Source of the DNA: CAIMUM01 sp034429715
GTDB lineage: Bacteria; Chloroflexota; Dehalococcoidia; GIF9; UBA5629
Direction: 5' to 3'
DNA length: 20,891 nt
NCBI GenBank assembly: GCA_034429715.1
Contig: DAOUFR010000054.1
Coordinates: 1-20,891, forward strand
Within the stretch, counting starts at the first letter, position 1. Every line of letters starts with the position of its first letter. The notes beneath the pieces were generated by a model. It was not told the DNA's origin, ran no database searches, and saw only the letters and a program-made list of their open reading frames with translations. A program made the position numbers and the translations under genes. This document shows, piece after piece, positions 6,815 to 15,006 of this stretch.

Positions 6815-7521
6815 TGGATATACAGAGGCTGTTAAGCGATGTAAGCCTGCCCGGATTTTCCGCATTCCTGCTGGGCGTGATGGCAGCCATCGGGCCATGT
6901 ACGCTTGCTACCAACCTGGCCGCGCTGGCGTATATCAGCCGCAGGATATCCGACCGCAGGTTCGCCGTCACCAGCGGGGCCCTGTACACGCTGGGCAGGA
7001 TGATTACCTACTCCGTGCTGGGAATGCTGATCATTTATGCCGGACTGAGCATACCGGCGATCGCCAACTTCCTGCAGTACTTTGGTGAGAAGGCCACCGG
7101 CCCCCTGCTGATAATCGTCGGCCTGATTATGCTCTTCTTGGACAGGATATCTCTGGGCGAGCATGGCAGCACCGTGGCAAATGCCGCCGGCAGGCTGGCC
7201 GACATGGGCATGCTGGGCGCCCTGCCGCTGGGCATAGTCCTGGCCCTGGCATTCTGTCCCTACAGCGCTGTTCTTTTCTTCGGTGTTCTGATACCTCTGG
7301 CGTTCAAGACTAAGGGTGGCGTGGGACTGCCCGCCCTGTTTGCGCTGGGCACCGGCCTTCCCGTGCTGTTGTTCGGCACACTCCTCTCGCTGGGCGTGGT
7401 CGGCGCCGCAAAGTGGATAAATGCCATTAGCAGAGCTGAGAAATACATAAGAGTAGCCATGGCCGTACTTTTTATTTTGATCGGCCTTCTCTATATATGG
7501 CTGTGGCTGAATCCATATTGA
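6814..7521 (+). CDS. CcdA/DsbD-family membrane protein, ArsG-like arsenical transporter candidate
   Basis: 235 aa with about six TM helices. Cys29 (AIGPCTLA, TM1) and Cys148 (LAFCPYSAV, TM4) match the redox Cys pair of CcdA/DsbD membrane thiol carriers. In arsenic operons such proteins are annotated as ArsG-type aminobenzylarsenical efflux permeases; whether they move arsenicals or electrons is not settled by sequence. No partner thioredoxin gene is adjacent. I place the start at GTG 6814-6816, overlapping the arsR stop as TAGTG, because GGAGG lies 6 nt upstream and the protein then starts just before the first helix. An ATG at 6787 would overlap arsR by 28 nt and lacks a good ribosome site. 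Translation coupling with arsR is expected. Confidence 0.8.
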   Translation: MDIQRLLSDVSLPGFSAFLLGVMAAIGPCTLATNLAALAYISRRISDRRFAVTSGALYTLGRMITYSVLGMLIIYAGLSIPAIANFLQYFGEKATGPLLIIVGLIMLFLDRISLGEHGSTVANAAGRLADMGMLGALPLGIVLALAFCPYSAVLFFGVLIPLAFKTKGGVGLPALFALGTGLPVLLFGTLLSLGVVGAAKWINAISRAEKYIRVAMAVLFILIGLLYIWLWLNPY

Positions 7522-7554
7522 TAAAGATTTATTTATAAATTAAGGAGGATATAC

Positions 7555-8385
7555 ATGCGCAAGGAAGATATAAAAAAAACAGTCAGGCAGGGTTACGCAC
7601 AGGTAGCAAAAGGCGGCGGGTCCTGTTGCGGACCACAGAAGACCGGTTGCTGCGGTATCGACACAACCTGTGAGATCAGCAAAGGCATAGGTTATTCCGA
7701 GGAAGACATGTCGTCGGTGCCCGACGGAGCTAACCTCGGGCTGGGCTGTGGAAATCCGGTGGCGCTGGCGTCCTTAAAAGAGGGAGAGGCGGTACTCGAC
7801 CTGGGGTCCGGCGCCGGATTTGACTGCTTTCTCGCCTCATCCAGGGTGGGCGCCGCAGGCAAGGTTATCGGAGTCGACATGACGCCTGAGATGGTGGAGA
7901 AAGCCCGCGAGAACGCGCGAAAGGGCAACTTTAATAATGTGGAATTCCGGCTGGGAGAGATAGAAAATCTGCCCGTCGCCGATCGTTCGGTGGACATCAT
8001 CATATCTAACTGCGTTATCAACCTGTCCCCCGATAAGGAACAGGTTTTCCGCGAGGCTTATCGGGTGCTCAAGCCGGGAGGCCGGCTGATGGTCTCGGAT
8101 ATAGTGCTGCTGGAACCCCTGCCCGAATCTGTGCAGAGCTCTGTTTCCGCCTATATAGGCTGCCTGGCCGGAGCGGCGCTCAAAGAGAAATATCTGGCAT
8201 CGATCGCAGAGGCAGGCTTTCAAAACGTTGTGATAGTCGATGAGACGAGCTTCGGCGCCGAGTACATGAGCAACGATCCTACGGCGAAGGCCATGCTGTC
8301 CGATGACAGTGTCAGCAAGGTCGACCTTAAAAAAGTCGGCAGGGCGGTCCGCAGCATCAAAGTCAGCGCGATCAGGCCGGCATAG
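7555..8385 (+). CDS. arsM: Arsenite S-adenosylmethionine methyltransferase
   Basis: 276 aa, the usual ArsM length, cytoplasmic. It methylates As(III) stepwise using SAM, with thiol or thioredoxin reductant. SAM motif I is VLDLGSGAGFD (80-90), followed by acidic GVDMTPEM (106-113). The three conserved As-binding Cys are present: Cys65 (LGLGCGNP), Cys153 (SNCVINLSP) and Cys203 (YIGCLAGA). An extra N-terminal Cys-rich segment (SCCGP, GCCG and C39) may hand over the arsenical. Start ATG has AAGGAGG 6 nt upstream. Last gene of the arsR operon, 33 bp after the membrane protein; the stop codon lies in the loop of its own terminator. Confidence 0.95.
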   Translation: MRKEDIKKTVRQGYAQVAKGGGSCCGPQKTGCCGIDTTCEISKGIGYSEEDMSSVPDGANLGLGCGNPVALASLKEGEAVLDLGSGAGFDCFLASSRVGAAGKVIGVDMTPEMVEKARENARKGNFNNVEFRLGEIENLPVADRSVDIIISNCVINLSPDKEQVFREAYRVLKPGGRLMVSDIVLLEPLPESVQSSVSAYIGCLAGAALKEKYLASIAEAGFQNVVIVDETSFGAEYMSNDPTAKAMLSDDSVSKVDLKKVGRAVRSIKVSAIRPA

Positions 8386-8401
8386 CCGGCCTCGCCTTTT
8401 T
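8374..8401 (+). terminator. Intrinsic terminator overlapping the arsM stop codon
   Basis: AGGCCGGC (8374-8381), loop ATA and GCCGGCCT (8385-8392) form a perfect 8-bp stem, then CGCC and five T. The TAG stop (8383-8385) falls in the loop and first stem base, so terminating ribosomes would cover the hairpin. Confidence 0.8.
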
Positions 8402-8446
8402 AAAATATTGATTGACCCGTCAGGTAACGTATTTTACTCTCGTTTC

Positions 8447-8455
8447 TGCTATAAT
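8447..8455 (+). promoter_or_regulatory. Extended -10 promoter candidate for the acyl-CoA/GRE operon
   Basis: TGCTATAAT fits the extended -10 form TGnTATAAT. There is no good -35 box at 16-18 bp, and the leader would be ~100 nt. The perfect palindrome TTTATATATAAA (8527-8538), close before the Shine-Dalgarno, could be an operator or just AT-rich leader. No other convincing promoter is seen between the arsM terminator and the ATG at 8563. Confidence 0.4.
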
Positions 8456-8562
8456 ATTGTTGTAAAATATTTTTTGCTGTGGTAATCTGTTAGGGCATTG
8501 TCGTGGGGGAAATATAAGCGGTCGCGTTTATATATAAATTAAAATAGGTAGGAGGTTGTAAC

Positions 8563-10263
8563 ATGGCTGATGTATACGAAAAAAAACCCTGGCTCGCATC
8601 TTACGACAAACATGTGCCTGCAAAGTTGCAGTATCCCAACACACCTTTCTGGGAGATGCTGGAACCCGCTTTCAAACATGATCCCAAGCGCGTGGCATTG
8701 TACTACATGGGTACCCCCTTTACCTTCAAGCAGATAGACGAGATGTCCAATCGTTTTGCCAATCTGCTCAAGAAAGTCGGCCTGAAAAAAGGCGACACTG
8801 TGGGAATAAATCTTCCAAATCTGCCGGCCTATTACATCGGCCTGATTGGCATACAGAAGGCCGGCTGCGTCGTTACCGGAGTGAGTCCTCTGTTGACTGC
8901 GGAAGAGCTCAACCACCAGCTTAAGGATTCGGGCGCCAAGATGTTGGTCACGCTCGATGCCCTCTACCCGCGGGTGATTAAGGGGATCAGCGGTACCGAT
9001 CTAAAGGCCATAGTGTTTACCGGCATTGCCGATTACATCCCACCGGTGATGGCCACCATGGGGAAAATGCTGAAGAAGATACCCACAGGCAAGGTCCTTC
9101 CCATACCGGGCATCGAGATATACAACTTCAAAGATGTGATGAAGAGCATGCCGGCCACACCTGTAGCGGAGAAGGTCAGCATGGATGACACCTGTGTTAT
9201 GCAGTATACGGGAGGCACTACCGGCCTGCCCAAGGGCGCCGAGCTGACGCACCGCAACATCACCGCTCAGATGTTCCAGATCGCGACCTGGCTGGACACC
9301 AAGATGGGCCAGGAGGTCGGAATGACGTGCTTCCCGCTCTTCCATATAGCCGGCCTGATAGTGTGCACAACGATGTTTTCCAAGGCCATTACACAGATCG
9401 CGGTACCCAATCCGCGCGACCAGAAATTTATCATTAAGAACATGAAAAAATACAGGCCGAACATCATCGGCAACGTGCCGACGGTTTACCTGGAGCTTAT
9501 CAAACAGCCGGATTTCAAAGCCTATGATTTCAGCGATGTCCAGTATTTCGTCAGCGGCGCCGCGCCGTTCCCTCCCGAATATATCAAAGACTTTGAGAAT
9601 ATAGTGGGCGAGAGCAAGCTGATAGAGGTCTACGGCATGACCGAGACCAGTCCTCTCATCACCTCCAATCCGCGTTTGGGCAAGAAGATTCCCGGCGCGG
9701 TGGGGATACCCTTCCCCGATACCGAGATAAAAATCGTTGACCCTGCAACCGGCGAGCCCGTGCCATTCAACGAGCCGGGCGAGGTAGCCGTGCGGGGACC
9801 GCAGGTATTCACCAAGGGCTATTTCAAAAAGCCGCAGGAGACGGCCAACGTGTTGCGCGACGGATGGATGCATACGGGCGACGTGGGTAAGATGGATGAA
9901 GACGGGTACCTGACCATTGTGGACAGGCTCAAGGACATGGTCAACGTCTCAGGGATGAAAGTGTTTACACGTGAACTTGATGACGTTATCATGGAGCATC
10001 CTGATGTAGATATGGGTGCAACCGTGGGCATACCCGACCCGGCAAGGCCCGGTTCGGAGATTGTGGCATCGGCCATCGTATTGAAGGCTGGCATCGAGAA
10101 GAGCGACGCTGAGAAAGCGACGATCACTGACTACCTGCGCGGCAGGGTTGCACCTTACAAGGTGCCCAAGAAGATAGAGTTCTTCGATCAGCTTCCCATC
10201 AGCGCTGTGGGCAAGATACTCAAGAGGGAAGTGCGTACCCTTATGACCCAGAAATCCAAGTAA
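8563..10263 (+). CDS. Acyl-CoA synthetase (AMP-forming), medium/long-chain or aryl type
   Basis: 566 aa, full-length ANL-superfamily ligase: carboxylate + ATP + CoA gives acyl-CoA + AMP + PPi. Motifs: P-loop YTGGTTGLPKG (215-225), YGMTET (357-362), HTGD (437-440) with GY after it, hinge DRLKDM (454-459) and catalytic Lys551 (ISAVGKILKRE). The A8 region reads MKVFTRELDDVI where most fatty-acid ligases have a Y-P-R-E-(V/I)-E form, a mild variation. Start ATG has GGAGG 8 nt upstream. First gene of a six-gene run whose other members act on CoA thioesters or radicals, so it probably primes the pathway substrate. Chain length or aromatic preference cannot be read from sequence. Confidence 0.92.
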   Translation: MADVYEKKPWLASYDKHVPAKLQYPNTPFWEMLEPAFKHDPKRVALYYMGTPFTFKQIDEMSNRFANLLKKVGLKKGDTVGINLPNLPAYYIGLIGIQKAGCVVTGVSPLLTAEELNHQLKDSGAKMLVTLDALYPRVIKGISGTDLKAIVFTGIADYIPPVMATMGKMLKKIPTGKVLPIPGIEIYNFKDVMKSMPATPVAEKVSMDDTCVMQYTGGTTGLPKGAELTHRNITAQMFQIATWLDTKMGQEVGMTCFPLFHIAGLIVCTTMFSKAITQIAVPNPRDQKFIIKNMKKYRPNIIGNVPTVYLELIKQPDFKAYDFSDVQYFVSGAAPFPPEYIKDFENIVGESKLIEVYGMTETSPLITSNPRLGKKIPGAVGIPFPDTEIKIVDPATGEPVPFNEPGEVAVRGPQVFTKGYFKKPQETANVLRDGWMHTGDVGKMDEDGYLTIVDRLKDMVNVSGMKVFTRELDDVIMEHPDVDMGATVGIPDPARPGSEIVASAIVLKAGIEKSDAEKATITDYLRGRVAPYKVPKKIEFFDQLPISAVGKILKREVRTLMTQKSK

Positions 10264-10280
10264 TATACCGAGGAGAAGAA

Positions 10281-11423
10281 ATGAAAAAGCGTCCCGTATT
10301 CCGCACCGAACTCTGCGATATCCTTGGTGTCGAATACCCGGTGATGCTGGCAGGGATGGGGACCGCAGGCGGTTACACTTTAACCGCCGCGGTTTCCAAT
10401 GCCGGCGGTCTGGGAATGCTCGGCGCCACGTTCTTATGGCCTGAAGAACTGAGATCATGGATCAGAAAAATCCGCTCGCTGACCGACAAACCATTCGGCG
10501 TAGACATATTGCTGCCGGCCGCCATACCCAAGGATTTCGACCTGGATAAGCTCAAGGACTATATACCTCAGGAGCACACGGAATTCATCCGGAAGATGGC
10601 CAGGGATTTCGGCGTCGAAGGCGCCAAGATGAAGGAGTGGCCCATCTCCGAGGAGTTCGGACGGAGCCAGTTCCAGGTGGTGAAAGAGGAGAAGGTGCCT
10701 TTCTTCGCCCTCGGCCTCGGCACCCCCGACTGGCTGATACCCGAGGCGCATGAGGCCGGCATCAAGATCGTTTCGCTGGTAGGCAACGTGCGCAATGCAG
10801 TTCGGATTAAAAAGATGGGGGCTGACATCATCATAGCCCAGGGACATGACGCCGGCGGGCACACGGGCAGGATAGGTACTTTTGCCCTTGTTCCACAGGT
10901 AGTAGACGCCGTGGCGCCCACGCCCGTGGTGGCCGCCGGCGGCATAGCCGACGGACGCGGCCTGGTGGCTGCGCTGGCGCTGGGCGCTATCGGCGCGTGG
11001 TGCGGGACTGCCTTTTTAGCCACACACGAGTGCTTCTGGGATTTCGCTGAGTTCGGCATGCTCAATAAAGCCACTATCGAGGCCTATTATCGCAAACTCA
11101 TCGAATCCGACGAAGAGGCCGAACAGATCACCCGCATTTACAGCGGCAAGACCACCAGGGCTTTTAAAAACAAGCTTACCGAGGCCTGGGACAAGTCAGG
11201 CCTCAAAACCCTGCCCATGCCCCTTCAGAGCATGCTGGTCTCCGATCTGCTGCAGGGCATGATGGAGAAAGGTGAAGCTGAGTACTACCCAATGTTTGCA
11301 GGGCAGGTCACCGGACTGATCAAAAAGATCAGGAGCACACAGGAAGTTATGGACGATATCATCGGCGGGGCCGTAAAGATAATGCAAAAAGAATTCCCGG
11401 AAGAAGTGACGATCAAAGCCTGA
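10281..11423 (+). CDS. Nitronate monooxygenase / FabK-like FMN oxidoreductase
   Basis: 380-aa TIM-barrel flavoprotein. It has PVMLAGMGTAGG (20-31) and NAGGLGMLG (40-48) at the N-terminus, AQGHDAGGHTG (186-196) and the phosphate-binding AAGGIADGRG (218-227), all hallmarks of the NMO/2-nitropropane dioxygenase family that includes FabK enoyl reductases. The gene starts 17 bp after the ligase with GGAG in front, so it is in the same transcript. In a cluster of acyl-CoA enzymes beside an oxygen-sensitive GRE, an FMN enoyl-CoA reductase or isomerase role is more likely than nitronate oxidation; that is inference. The C-terminal ~120 residues are helical and carry no motif I know. Confidence 0.85.
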   Translation: MKKRPVFRTELCDILGVEYPVMLAGMGTAGGYTLTAAVSNAGGLGMLGATFLWPEELRSWIRKIRSLTDKPFGVDILLPAAIPKDFDLDKLKDYIPQEHTEFIRKMARDFGVEGAKMKEWPISEEFGRSQFQVVKEEKVPFFALGLGTPDWLIPEAHEAGIKIVSLVGNVRNAVRIKKMGADIIIAQGHDAGGHTGRIGTFALVPQVVDAVAPTPVVAAGGIADGRGLVAALALGAIGAWCGTAFLATHECFWDFAEFGMLNKATIEAYYRKLIESDEEAEQITRIYSGKTTRAFKNKLTEAWDKSGLKTLPMPLQSMLVSDLLQGMMEKGEAEYYPMFAGQVTGLIKKIRSTQEVMDDIIGGAVKIMQKEFPEEVTIKA

Positions 11424-11461
11424 GCATCGGCATATAGCAGAAAGAGAGTCGACCGGAGAAA

Positions 11462-12277
11462 ATGAAGGATATACACATGGAATATGAAGGTCTGATACTT
11501 GAAAAGAAGGATTACGTGGCTACATTGACCATGAACAGACCGCACAGGTTGAATGCGCTGACGGGTGAGATCAGCAACGAATATTTGCCGAAGATATTCA
11601 GGGATTTACAGGAGGATGACAGCGTACGCGCCCTCATCATAACCGGCGCGGGCAAAGGATTCTGCACGGGCGCCGACGTTGTTATTTTCAACCAGGCGGC
11701 CGAGGAAGGGAGACTGCAGGCGCTGCTCGAGCCTCGCGGCCAGACCATCGGTGGAGCGTTCGTATTGGGGCTATATAATCTCCAGAAGCCGGTCATCGCC
11801 GCTGTCAACGGCGTTGCTGCAGGCGGGGGGGTGTCGCTGGCGTTACTGGCCGATATCAGGATCGCTTCAGAGAAGGCTCTATTCAACCTGGCCTTCGTCA
11901 TGCGGGGTTTGATACCCGATTGCGGCTGCACCTACCTTATGCCGCGGTTGCTGGGCACCGGACGCTGCTACGAATACATGTATACGGGAGAATCCATCGA
12001 CGCGCACGAAGCGGAGCGCATCGGCCTGGTTAACAGGGTTGTGCCGCATGAGAAGCTGATGGAGGAGGCGCAAGCCCTGGCAGCCAGGATAGTGCAGGGT
12101 CCTCCACTGGCCTTCAAGCAGATCAAGCGCGCCGTTCAAAGCGGTCTGCACAACACCCTGGAACAGCAGCTCTACATCGAGACCTATGCGCAGAAAAACC
12201 TGATGGGAAGCGAGGATTTCAGGGAGGGTCTCAACTGCTTCAGAGAGAAGCGCATGCCGAAGTTCAAAGGACGCTGA
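11462..12277 (+). CDS. Enoyl-CoA hydratase/isomerase family protein (PaaG-like active site)
   Basis: 271-aa crotonase-fold protein. Oxyanion-hole segments are GAGKGFCTGADV (62-73) and NGVAAGGGVSLALLADIRIA (116-135). The first catalytic Glu of hydratases (E144 of rat enzyme, in the P-E-I-x-I-G context) is Phe145 here. The second Glu is kept (Glu171, CYEYMYTG). GLIPDCG places an Asp (153) where hydratases have Gly, as I recall for PaaG-type isomerases. This favours double-bond isomerisation or ring chemistry over simple hydration. Start: ATG 11462, or ATG 11477, which has AAGGA 8 nt upstream. It lies 38 bp after the NMO-like gene and 47 bp before the fused flavoprotein. Confidence 0.87.
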   Translation: MKDIHMEYEGLILEKKDYVATLTMNRPHRLNALTGEISNEYLPKIFRDLQEDDSVRALIITGAGKGFCTGADVVIFNQAAEEGRLQALLEPRGQTIGGAFVLGLYNLQKPVIAAVNGVAAGGGVSLALLADIRIASEKALFNLAFVMRGLIPDCGCTYLMPRLLGTGRCYEYMYTGESIDAHEAERIGLVNRVVPHEKLMEEAQALAARIVQGPPLAFKQIKRAVQSGLHNTLEQQLYIETYAQKNLMGSEDFREGLNCFREKRMPKFKGR

Positions 12278-12324
12278 CAGCTATTAAAATAAACAACATA
12301 TAACAGGAATAGGAGGAACACCTG

Positions 12325-14970
12325 ATGAAAGACTTCGATGCCGTAGTGGTGGGTGCGGGTCTGGGTGGAATATCCGCTGCTACCTACCTGGCCAAGGCGG
12401 GGAAGAAGGTTGTGATTCTGGAGAAACATAATGTCCCGGGCGGATATGCGACCTCGTTTCTCAGGGGACGCTTTGAATTTGAGATTGCTTTGCATCAGCT
12501 CTCGGGCTACGGGACGGAGGAAGATAAGGGGCCCATCTGGAAAATCCTGCATGACAACGGCGTTTCCGACCGTGTGGATATATTGCACATACCCGATCTG
12601 TACCGCAGCATTTTCCCCGATTTTACCATTGATCTCCCCAAGGGCAGGCAGAACTATGAGGACGCCCTGTGCAGCCAGTTCCCCCGGGAGTCCGAAGGTA
12701 TAAAGAAGTTCTCCAACATCATGTTCGAGTTCGCCAGGCAGGCCATGAGGTCCATGCGGGTGGGCATGAAAGCGGTTATGGAGAACCCGTCCGAATATCC
12801 CGAACTGGTCGGTAACTTCGGCAAGACTCTGTCCGAGGTGCTCAATCCCCTGGTCTCCGATGAGAAAGCCCGCGCCGTCATCGGGCAACTGTGGGGTTAT
12901 TTCTGCCAGCCGCCCTCCAGGATGGCCTTCCTTATCTATGCGCTGGGCCTGGTCAGCTACATCAGGTTCGGTCCTGCCCATGTCAGAGGGACCTCGCAAA
13001 ACCTCTCACAGGCTTTTATCGATACTATGGAATCCTACGGCGGTGAGGTCTGGTTCAATAACGGTGCGAAAAAAATTTTAGTGAAGGACGGCAAGGTGCG
13101 CGGCGTACTGGCTGAGGACGGCACCGAGATAGCCACGCAGCACGTTGTATGCAGCGCCAATCCCGTGACCACCAGCCTGGAGCTGGTCGGACGCGACAAT
13201 ATGCCGGGCTGGTATCTCAATCGGCTGGGTGGTTGGTCCGGGGGCGCCAGCACCTTCAACATCTACCTGGGCCTTGACTGCCCCTGCCAGGACGTTGGTC
13301 TGAACGTCCATGAGAACTTCGTCAATAAAACGTATGACCTGGATGCGCAGTACGAGAACATGCGCAATTCGCTGGATTATGAGCCGGACGGCAACGCCAT
13401 CGTGGCTTACAATGTGGTTGATCCCACCGTTTCACCCAGGGGTACGGCGTCATGCGTGATAACCCAGATCGCCTATGCAGATCCATGGCTGAAGCTGTCC
13501 CCATCCGACTATGTTGAGGCCAAGAACAGGATGGCCCGGAAGGTGCTCAAACTGGCGGAGAAAGCGGCCCCCAATTTGATGGACCATATCGAAGTAATCG
13601 AGATTGCCACGCCGTTAACCAATATACGTTATACAGGAAATCCGCGCGGCAGTATTATCGGGTTCGATGAGAACTTCACGGGCACAGGGTTCCTGCGCAT
13701 ACCTATGCGTGGGCCTCTGGAGGGACTGTATTTTGCCAATGCCTGGGTCAATATCGGCGGCGGTTTTGAATCCTGCATCGCCTCCGGCGCCATGGCGTCG
13801 CGTGAGGTGCTGCGGGATATGGAGAAGGGGGGTTGGGAGGCCGGTGAGATAAATAAAATGCAGGAGTCTTTGGCCAAGCAAAAGGTGCAGCCGCATGAGC
13901 TGAAAGACAGCATCACGCCTGAAGAAAAATTTGTTCAAAACATCCATCCACGCAGGTTGCAACTCAAGGTCAAAGAGATCATAAAAGAAACAGCCAGTGC
14001 CAGGACTCTTAGATTGGAATCCAAGAACGGACGCCTACCATTTTTCCGTGCAGGCCAGTATATCAATCTCTTTGTCGATATCAAGGGCGTCAGGACGTCA
14101 CGTCCCTACAGCATATCGTCGACGCCGGGCAAACCGTATTATGACATCACAGTCCGACGTGTGGACGGCGGGTTCGTTTCGCATTACTTACTGGACAGCG
14201 TCAAAGTGGGTGACAGCTTTGAATCCACCGGCCCCAACGGCTATTTCTATTATGAGCCATTGATGGATTCCTCCGACCTCGTTTTCCTGGCGGGTGGCAG
14301 CGGCGCAGCTCCCTTCATGTCCATCATTCGCGAGGCAGTTGAAAAGAAATCAGCTTTGAAGATACATCTGATCTACGGCAGCCGCAAGCCGGATGACATA
14401 ATCTTCGAGAAAGAGCTTAAAGAGATCACCACCAAGAACAAAAACATCAAAGTTGATTACGTTATAAGTGAACCTCCGGCAGACTGGAAAGGCGCTGCCG
14501 GCTTCCTCGATGCTAAGGTGATTGCAAAGCTGGCGGGCGATCTCAAAGGAAAGACGGTTTTTGTCTGTGGCCCGGCACTTATGTATGAGCTATGCAGCCC
14601 GGCGCTGGCCAAGCTGGGCGTGCCCGCCAGGCGGACCAAGCGCGAAGCTTACGGGCCGCCTCAGGATATCACCAAAGAGCCTGCATGGCCCGGGATTGCA
14701 GCTTCCAAGGAATTCGAGGTGACCGAGGTGCGCAGCGGCAAGAAAGCCAGGGCCAAAGCCGGCGAGCCGCTGATGAACTCGCTCGAAAGAGCGGGCATCG
14801 TGGTGCCGGCGATATGCCGCTCGGGCGAGTGCACAGCCTGCCGCACCAAGTTGATCTCGGGGAAGGTCTTTACCCCCTCCAGGGTGCACCACCGCCAGGC
14901 TGATAAAAAGTCGGGCTATATCCATCCCTGCATGAGCTATCCTCTTGACGATCTGCGCATCAAAGTGTAA
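12325..14970 (+). CDS. Fusion: phytoene-desaturase-like FAD oxidoreductase + NAD(P)H reductase + 2Fe-2S ferredoxin
   Basis: 881 aa. Residues 1-~505 are an amine-oxidase/phytoene-desaturase/RetSat-like flavoprotein: VVVGAGLGG (7-15), LEKHNVPGGYATSF (32-45) and a C-terminal LYFANAWVNIGGGFESCIASG (468-488). Residues ~540-640 are a ferredoxin-reductase FAD domain (RPYSISS, 593-599), ~650-760 an NAD(P)-binding domain (LAGGSGAAPF, 655-664; VCGP, 747-750), and ~795-881 a plant-type 2Fe-2S ferredoxin with Cys831, Cys836, Cys839 and Cys869. A complete chain NAD(P)H - FAD - 2Fe-2S - catalytic FAD is thus in one chain. The N-terminal family saturates, desaturates or isomerises C=C bonds in hydrophobic substrates. 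Start ATG has GGAGG upstream. Substrate unknown; it could alternatively supply electrons to the GRE activase. Confidence 0.85.
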   Translation: MKDFDAVVVGAGLGGISAATYLAKAGKKVVILEKHNVPGGYATSFLRGRFEFEIALHQLSGYGTEEDKGPIWKILHDNGVSDRVDILHIPDLYRSIFPDFTIDLPKGRQNYEDALCSQFPRESEGIKKFSNIMFEFARQAMRSMRVGMKAVMENPSEYPELVGNFGKTLSEVLNPLVSDEKARAVIGQLWGYFCQPPSRMAFLIYALGLVSYIRFGPAHVRGTSQNLSQAFIDTMESYGGEVWFNNGAKKILVKDGKVRGVLAEDGTEIATQHVVCSANPVTTSLELVGRDNMPGWYLNRLGGWSGGASTFNIYLGLDCPCQDVGLNVHENFVNKTYDLDAQYENMRNSLDYEPDGNAIVAYNVVDPTVSPRGTASCVITQIAYADPWLKLSPSDYVEAKNRMARKVLKLAEKAAPNLMDHIEVIEIATPLTNIRYTGNPRGSIIGFDENFTGTGFLRIPMRGPLEGLYFANAWVNIGGGFESCIASGAMASREVLRDMEKGGWEAGEINKMQESLAKQKVQPHELKDSITPEEKFVQNIHPRRLQLKVKEIIKETASARTLRLESKNGRLPFFRAGQYINLFVDIKGVRTSRPYSISSTPGKPYYDITVRRVDGGFVSHYLLDSVKVGDSFESTGPNGYFYYEPLMDSSDLVFLAGGSGAAPFMSIIREAVEKKSALKIHLIYGSRKPDDIIFEKELKEITTKNKNIKVDYVISEPPADWKGAAGFLDAKVIAKLAGDLKGKTVFVCGPALMYELCSPALAKLGVPARRTKREAYGPPQDITKEPAWPGIAASKEFEVTEVRSGKKARAKAGEPLMNSLERAGIVVPAICRSGECTACRTKLISGKVFTPSRVHHRQADKKSGYIHPCMSYPLDDLRIKV

Positions 14971-15006
14971 AAGTAAATTATGAGTATATAGCTAAGGAGG
15001 CTGACA

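Noticed and set aside
8412..8455. TTGACC (8412-8417) and TATAAT (8450-8455) as one promoter
   Set aside because: The spacing is 32 bp, far too long; TATAAT is better seen as an extended -10 element.
9001..9873. 290-codon minus-strand open frame inside the acyl-CoA synthetase gene
   Set aside because: Antisense shadow: the plus frame carries all ligase motifs, and the minus frame shows no family and no start signals.
12184..12999. 271-codon minus-strand open frame across the crotonase/flavoprotein junction
   Set aside because: It spans two well-supported plus-strand genes and their intergenic ribosome site; it is a shadow.
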